DNA of 46,572 nucleotides from Terriglobia bacterium. GTDB lineage: Bacteria > Acidobacteriota > Terriglobia > UBA7540. A program made the translations under genes and the position numbers. The notes under the pieces were generated by a model that worked only from the letters and a program-made list of their open reading frames with translations, was not told the origin of the DNA and searched no databases. The stretch is from NCBI GenBank assembly GCA_020072655.1, contig JAIQGH010000022.1, forward strand, positions 1-46,572, in the 5' to 3' direction. This document shows positions 41,914 to 46,572 of this stretch, piece by piece (position 1 is the first letter of the stretch; each line of letters begins with the position of its first letter).

Positions 41914-43776
41914 ATGCGTGAATTTCCCTCGCACTCCGAAATACTCAAGCCCTTTCAGGAAAGCCCGCACAAGACCTTCCGCCTGCGCGAGTTGGTTCTG
42001 CAGCTTGGATTGCGCTCGAGCCAGGCGCGGGAACTGAAGCACGCGCTCAAGGATTTGACCCGCCGCCGGAAGATCGTCTACTTGAAGAAGAGCCATTTCG
42101 CGCTCGCCGCTCCCGACCACCGGCCGCACGTGCCCTCCCGCGAGCACCGCCGCGCGGAACCCGCCGCTCCGAGCGCGCGCCGCTCGACGATCAGCGGCCG
42201 GCTCATCGGCCACCGGGACGGGTACGGCTTTGTCGTTCCTGATCAGCCCGTGGGCGAGTCCGAGCAAGACATCTACATTCCCGCGAACGGGATGGGCTCG
42301 GCGATGCATGGCGACCGCGTCGAAGTCCATGTTTCGCGCTCGACGCGCGACTTCAAAGGGGAGGGGCGGCTGGAAGGCCGCGTCGTGACGGTCAGCGAGC
42401 GCGCGCAGAAGACGGTGGTGGGCGAATTCCATTGCGGCGAGCGTTATAACTACGTCCTCCCGTTCGATCACCGCATCCCGTTCGAAATCGTCATCCCGCG
42501 CGGCGCCGAGTGGCCAAAGGACGCCGTGCACGTGCGCGACCGGCAGTTCGGCGGCGAATCCGAAGGCCGGCACGGCGCAGGCCTTCCCTCCAGCGCGCAT
42601 CGGAGCGTCCGCGAACTCGAAGGTTTGATCGTGGACGTCGAAATCACGAACTTTCCCGCGCCCGCGCAACTGCCCAAGGGGCGCGTGATCGAAATCTTTG
42701 GCCGGCGCGACGAGTTCGGCGTGGATGTTGAAATCATCATTCGCAAGTTTCATCTCCCGCACCGCTTCCCGCCGGAGGTGTCGTCGGAGGCGAGCGCCGC
42801 GCCGCAATACATCTCCGAGCGCGACCGCGCGGGCCGACGCGATTTCCGCTCGCTCGCAATCGTCACCATCGACGGCGAAACCGCCAAGGATTTCGACGAC
42901 GCCGTTTACGTGGAGCGCATGCTCGATGGCAATTACCTGCTCCACGTGCACATTGCCGACGTGGCCCATTACGTGCGGCCGGGGATGGCGCTCGACCGCG
43001 AGGCGCGCGTGCGCGGGACCTCCGTTTACTTTCCCGACCGCGCCGTGCCCATGCTGCCGCTCGAGCTCTCGAACGGGATTTGCAGCCTGAACCCGCACGT
43101 GGATCGTCTGGTGATGTCCGCGCTGCTGGAAATCGATGGCCAAGGGCGCGTCGTCGAATACGAGCTCGTGCCCGGGATTATCCGCAGCGCCGAACGGATG
43201 ACCTATACCGCCGTGCATGCAATCCTCGCCGGCGACCACTCCGCCACCGCACGCTATCGCGACCTCGTCGAGAACTTCAGACTGATGGAGGAACTGGCGC
43301 GGATCCTCAACCGGCGGCGAGACGAGCGCGGCTCGATCGACTTCGACCTTCCCGAGCCGGAGATCGAGTTCGATGAGCAGGGGCGCATGATCGGCGTCAC
43401 GCGCTCCGAGCGCAACATCGCGCACCGCCTCATCGAAGAGTTCATGCTGGCGGCGAATGAAGCGGTGGCGAGCTACCTCGAGCAGCGCGGGATTCCCTCG
43501 CTCTACCGCATCCACGAAAAGCCCGACCCGAAGAAAGTCCTCGAGTTTGAGGAGATCGCTGCCACCTTCGGATACTCGCTGGGCATCGAGCTTCCCGCCC
43601 TTGGGCGCTGGCGGGAGTCGCGACGCGATCAGGCGCGGCGGGAAGCGCGCTACCCGCGCTTCCACGAGATTCCAGGGGTAAAGGAACTCAAGATCACCCC
43701 GCACCATTACCAGCGGCTCACCCAGCAGGTCCTCGACGATCTCATAACGCGCTCGATTCATCGAACACCTCCCTAA
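41914..43776 (+). CDS. rnr: Ribonuclease R, truncated
   Basis: Exoribonuclease of the RNB family. Present: N-terminal helix-turn-helix-like domain (1-65), cold-shock domains (YGFVVPDQP and after), and the first part of the RNB catalytic domain with the acidic metal site in TAKDFDDAVY and HIADVAHYV. Missing: the TSPIRRYPDL motif region, the end of the catalytic domain and the S1 domain. Similarity ends at YQRLTQQV near 43735, after which about 14 unrelated residues precede the stop. As drawn it would be inactive. The break coincides with the start of an oppositely oriented foreign-looking gene. Confidence 0.88.
   Translation: MREFPSHSEILKPFQESPHKTFRLRELVLQLGLRSSQARELKHALKDLTRRRKIVYLKKSHFALAAPDHRPHVPSREHRRAEPAAPSARRSTISGRLIGHRDGYGFVVPDQPVGESEQDIYIPANGMGSAMHGDRVEVHVSRSTRDFKGEGRLEGRVVTVSERAQKTVVGEFHCGERYNYVLPFDHRIPFEIVIPRGAEWPKDAVHVRDRQFGGESEGRHGAGLPSSAHRSVRELEGLIVDVEITNFPAPAQLPKGRVIEIFGRRDEFGVDVEIIIRKFHLPHRFPPEVSSEASAAPQYISERDRAGRRDFRSLAIVTIDGETAKDFDDAVYVERMLDGNYLLHVHIADVAHYVRPGMALDREARVRGTSVYFPDRAVPMLPLELSNGICSLNPHVDRLVMSALLEIDGQGRVVEYELVPGIIRSAERMTYTAVHAILAGDHSATARYRDLVENFRLMEELARILNRRRDERGSIDFDLPEPEIEFDEQGRMIGVTRSERNIAHRLIEEFMLAANEAVASYLEQRGIPSLYRIHEKPDPKKVLEFEEIAATFGYSLGIELPALGRWRESRRDQARREARYPRFHEIPGVKELKITPHHYQRLTQQVLDDLITRSIHRTPP
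43735..43761 (-). pseudogene. Start of a cut minus-strand gene abutting rnr
   Basis: On the minus strand a textbook ribosome site AGGGAGGTG (43766-43774) lies four bases before ATG 43761, followed by MNRARYEIVED. The frame then enters DNA that is plainly antisense rnr. It looks like the first nine or so codons of the gene after the SbcC-like gene, joined to rnr at about 43735. Confidence 0.5.
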
Positions 43777-43836
43777 AAAACGGACCGGCCAGCAGCGCCG
43801 CGGCCGAAACACGCTGACGCCGCCGGCGGCCCGGTA

Positions 43837-46572
43837 TTAACTTTCTGTCTCGACGGTCTCCGCCGCTGCCGGCTGCAGGTCTTCCATGCGGATCCGCTGT
43901 GCGATCATTTCCTGCGCCTCCTGGCTGTGGGTGATGACCAGCGTGTGCCGACGGCCCGCCTCCAGGTGCGCCGCCTCCAGCATGCGGAAGTAGGCCAGCC
44001 GCGCCTCTGGGTCCAGCGCCCCATCCGCCTCGTCCTGGAAGCAGGTAAGGAAACGCTGGCCAGTGGAGCGGTCGCGAATGATCCCGAAGGCATCGTAGAT
44101 AGCGCGCTTGATCCACACCGCCTCGCCGCCGCTCAGCGTCTCGAGGAGTTGTTCTGTGCCGTGTTCGCTATCCAGCACGGCGATCTGGAAGTCCTCTATT
44201 TGCCGGCGTTTCGAGCCAGCCCCGCCGATCCGGGTTGTCCTGAACTCGATGGCGAAGCGCGAGCCGTAGGCGGCGCTCAGTAGCCGGTTGGCAACCTCGG
44301 CGATGCTAGGCCCCATGGCGTCCAGCTCCAGCGCCTGGATGCCATCAGGGCCGCAGGCGCGCTCCAAGTATTGCCAGTCCGCGTGCCGCAGGCTTTCGGC
44401 CTGGGCGCGGACGGTGGCGAGCACGTCGAGTGCCGCTGCCTTCTGCTCGTCCAGGTCCTTCACCCGCCCGTCCGCCGTCTCATAGGCGGCTTCGGCTTCC
44501 TGATCGATGCCGGCTTCCAGGCCTTCCTTCTCTGCCTGCGCCGCCTTCTGCTGTTCTCCGATCTGCACCAGTCGTCGCTGCGCCTCCTCCAGTCGCGCGC
44601 CGGCGTCCTGCGCCTTGGCGAGAAGCGCCCGCTGCTGCTCGATGTGGAAGTCCTCGATCTGCCGGCGCGCCGTGGCGAGTTGCCGGTCGCAGGCGTCGAT
44701 AGGCGGGAGTTGCGGCTCGGGTGGGAAGACGATCGCGGCCCTGGCCGCCTCGACCTGCTGCAGTTCTTTCCGCAGCGGATTCAGCGCCAGGTCCAGGTCC
44801 AGCACGTTCTGCTGCACGATCTCCAGTTCCTTCTTGCGCTCCTCTTCCCGGTCGGCCCACTTATGACCGCATTTCGGGCAGATCGTTTTTTGCTGTAAAA
44901 GGACCTCGATTTGATCGATTTTCGCTACGAAACCGGCCTTTTTAGCCTCAATTTCAGCAATTTTGCGAGAAAGCATTTTCGCTTCTGCTGATAGTCTTTT
45001 GTCCTCAACGTGAGCAGCCTCGCTTCGGTCTCGATGCTCAGCGAGCCGGCGCTCACGCTCTGAGGCGATTCGCGCGCGTTCTTCATTGAGTTTCCCCTCC
45101 TCCACCTTGGCCTTGTCGTAGGCCAGGACCGCCTGTTCGGCGACAGAACGCAGGGCGACGATCTTCTGGTAATCGGCTATGGCCGCTGCGGTCTTGCCGC
45201 ATTCCTGCTGCAGCCCGTCCTGGCGCAGGATCACGGCACGAATCTGGTCATGCAGGCGTTTGTTCGCCTCGACCGCTTCCCGCCGTTCCTCGCGCTGCGC
45301 CTGCGCCTGTTTCAACTCGATAGCAGTCAATTCCAAGTCTGCGGCGTTGTTTTGTTCCTGCTGTTGCGCTTCTTCGAGTTGTTGTTGTTTATCGTCGCCT
45401 GCCTGTAACTGCTCCTGCAGACTCTGTTCCCGCGTTTGATCTCGCACGATTTGCAGGTCTGACGTTTTGCCCTTTTCTCGCGCCGCCTCACTGTAGGCCT
45501 GGAGGTAGTCCAGCCCCGCGAGCTCGCGGAACAACGCCTTCTTCTCGCCCTTGGTCGCGTCGGTCAGGTCCGGGTGGTTCTTCGGTGGCTTCTGGGAGAC
45601 AAACGCGCTTCGCGCAAACAGGGCGAGCGAGCCGAATAGCTGCTGCACCTTTTCCTCGTAGTCTTCCTTGCGCCCGTTAGTGAGCGGCTGCCCATCGCGG
45701 TATAAGTGATACTCCGCCCGTCCGCTGGTATTCGCGCCGTCAACCTGGATCAACGCGCGGTAGGCCTGGCCGGTGCGCTCGTCGGTGAAATGCAGGTCCC
45801 GGTAGCTGTCCTTCAGCCGGAAGTGGTCCTGCAGTTTTCCGGCCCGCGTCAGCATTTCGGGGTATGGATGCATGTTCTCAATCAACGTGGTCTTGCCGCG
45901 GCCGTTGGCTCCGACCAGGGCAACCAGCCCCGGATCATAGCGGTTCAGGTCCAGCTCGATCTCGTCCAGCCCCAGGCCTTTCCAAATGCCGATCGCCCCG
46001 CGCAATCGCAGTCGATCGATACGGATATGCAGGCCCGCGCTGACCTGGCCGGACGTGATCGCTCCGATTTCCAAGGCGGCGGCTTTGTCCAGCGTCCCGA
46101 CGGAAACCTTCTCCCCGCTGTTCTCGGCGTAGATAGCCAACTTGTCCTGCAGGCCGTGGGCCTCCGTGATCTGGCCGGCGCGAACGGTCTCGGTGGGGAT
46201 CACTTCAAGGGTTGCGCGCGAACCTAGGCCGCAGCCATCCTTGAACAGCCCGCCAAGATAATGCTCAACCGCAGCGTGTTCCCCGTCCTTTTGATGCCGC
46301 ACGACGAGCCAAACGTCCGTCCCATTAACCGGGTAGTCGGGTACAGGCTCGCCGAGAGTCCATACGTGCTTGACCCGAGGCCGGTGCGGGAAGGAGATGC
46401 GCTTGACGGTTGCTTTGTGGATCCACCGATCGCCGGAATGATCTGCGAACTCGTGATCTTCGGCCTCTGCATACTCCGCCTCTGCGATGATCTCGGCGGC
46501 GTTGAAGCCCTTCTGGTCCGTCTCGCCCCAGTTGCAGGGATAGGCGCTCCCGGCATAATAGGCAGGCAAGTC
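43837..46572 (-). CDS. SbcD-SbcC-like fusion protein, 5' end outside window
   Basis: At least 911 codons, open to the window edge. The N-terminal 170 residues resemble the C-terminal part of SbcD/Mre11 nucleases (YAGSAYPCNWGETDQKGF), so the phosphoesterase core should lie beyond the edge. The rest is SbcC/Rad50-like: Walker A GANGRGKTT, two long coiled coils around a zinc hook CPKC (44869-44880), signature LSGGEAVWIKRAI, Walker B FQDEADGALDPE. Such enzymes process DNA ends; single-chain nuclease-ATPase fusions point to a phage or mobile element. Convergent with rnr, and seemingly not native to the neighbouring genes. Confidence 0.8.
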   Translation of the reverse strand, partial: DLPAYYAGSAYPCNWGETDQKGFNAAEIIAEAEYAEAEDHEFADHSGDRWIHKATVKRISFPHRPRVKHVWTLGEPVPDYPVNGTDVWLVVRHQKDGEHAAVEHYLGGLFKDGCGLGSRATLEVIPTETVRAGQITEAHGLQDKLAIYAENSGEKVSVGTLDKAAALEIGAITSGQVSAGLHIRIDRLRLRGAIGIWKGLGLDEIELDLNRYDPGLVALVGANGRGKTTLIENMHPYPEMLTRAGKLQDHFRLKDSYRDLHFTDERTGQAYRALIQVDGANTSGRAEYHLYRDGQPLTNGRKEDYEEKVQQLFGSLALFARSAFVSQKPPKNHPDLTDATKGEKKALFRELAGLDYLQAYSEAAREKGKTSDLQIVRDQTREQSLQEQLQAGDDKQQQLEEAQQQEQNNAADLELTAIELKQAQAQREERREAVEANKRLHDQIRAVILRQDGLQQECGKTAAAIADYQKIVALRSVAEQAVLAYDKAKVEEGKLNEERARIASERERRLAEHRDRSEAAHVEDKRLSAEAKMLSRKIAEIEAKKAGFVAKIDQIEVLLQQKTICPKCGHKWADREEERKKELEIVQQNVLDLDLALNPLRKELQQVEAARAAIVFPPEPQLPPIDACDRQLATARRQIEDFHIEQQRALLAKAQDAGARLEEAQRRLVQIGEQQKAAQAEKEGLEAGIDQEAEAAYETADGRVKDLDEQKAAALDVLATVRAQAESLRHADWQYLERACGPDGIQALELDAMGPSIAEVANRLLSAAYGSRFAIEFRTTRIGGAGSKRRQIEDFQIAVLDSEHGTEQLLETLSGGEAVWIKRAIYDAFGIIRDRSTGQRFLTCFQDEADGALDPEARLAYFRMLEAAHLEAGRRHTLVITHSQEAQEMIAQRIRMEDLQPAAAETVETES

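Noticed and set aside
41845-43761. Minus-strand frame running from ATG 43761 through rnr
   Set aside because: Only its first codons look genuine. The rest is antisense rnr and open merely because of composition.

Overview
The window reads as GC-rich chromosomal DNA of an uncultured Gram-negative bacterium, most plausibly an Acidobacteriota member. This rests on the mix of families (System I cytochrome c maturation with a Cys-type CcmE, glycine-zipper lipoprotein, GldA/F/G-like exporter with a DUF4340 protein, prmC-prfA-DUF1385 block) and on many short palindromic repeats between genes. The lineage is an inference; no rRNA is present.

Layout. 1-2233: two minus-strand serine/glyoxylate genes (serA-like, cut by the window edge, and a class V aminotransferase). 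2575-9502: a plus-strand cytochrome c maturation operon in the order ccmE, ccmF (broken), ccmH, ccmI-like, an uncharacterised exported/membrane protein, ccmA, ccmB, ccmC, ccmD. 9675-12066: a lipoprotein divergent from an octahaem HAO-like cytochrome c, a likely client of the operon. 12151-24653: a polysaccharide region with an alpha/alpha-toroid protein, AsnB-type amidotransferase, a four-helix-bundle (S23-type) gene inside an inverted repeat, a broken GT4, a polyprenyl-phosphate sugar transferase, a GT2, a cold-shock protein with an attenuator-like leader, a GH130 protein and a GT4-toroid fusion. 25073-28682: mixed genes (coiled-coil membrane protein, thioredoxin, PilZ, UDG family 5, SDR). 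28939-33573: a four-gene ABC export/auxiliary operon. 34034-41023: small membrane protein, CCA transferase, DNA polymerase IV, prmC, a membrane protein, prfA, DUF1385 and a zinc-ribbon protein. 41168-41898: tRNA-Leu(CAG) and a BrnT/BrnA-like toxin-antitoxin pair with a perfect operator palindrome. 41914-43776: RNase R that loses its 3' part at a sharp junction near 43,735. 43735-46572: an oppositely oriented SbcD-SbcC-like fusion gene plus the first codons of a following gene, apparently foreign.

Most notable points. (i) The Ccm system is a variant: CcmE has CxxxY instead of HxxxY, CcmH is Cys-rich, and two accessory proteins are odd or unknown. (ii) Palindromic elements ending in GTAGGGGC or GTAGCGCC recur. 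One sits in frame inside prmC as exactly 26 codons, and others supply stop codons to their neighbours. (iii) An S23 gene is bracketed by a long inverted repeat, like a mobile cassette. (iv) ccmF, a GT4 gene and rnr all show abrupt loss of sequence. These could be real decay or assembly breakpoints, and read mapping would decide.
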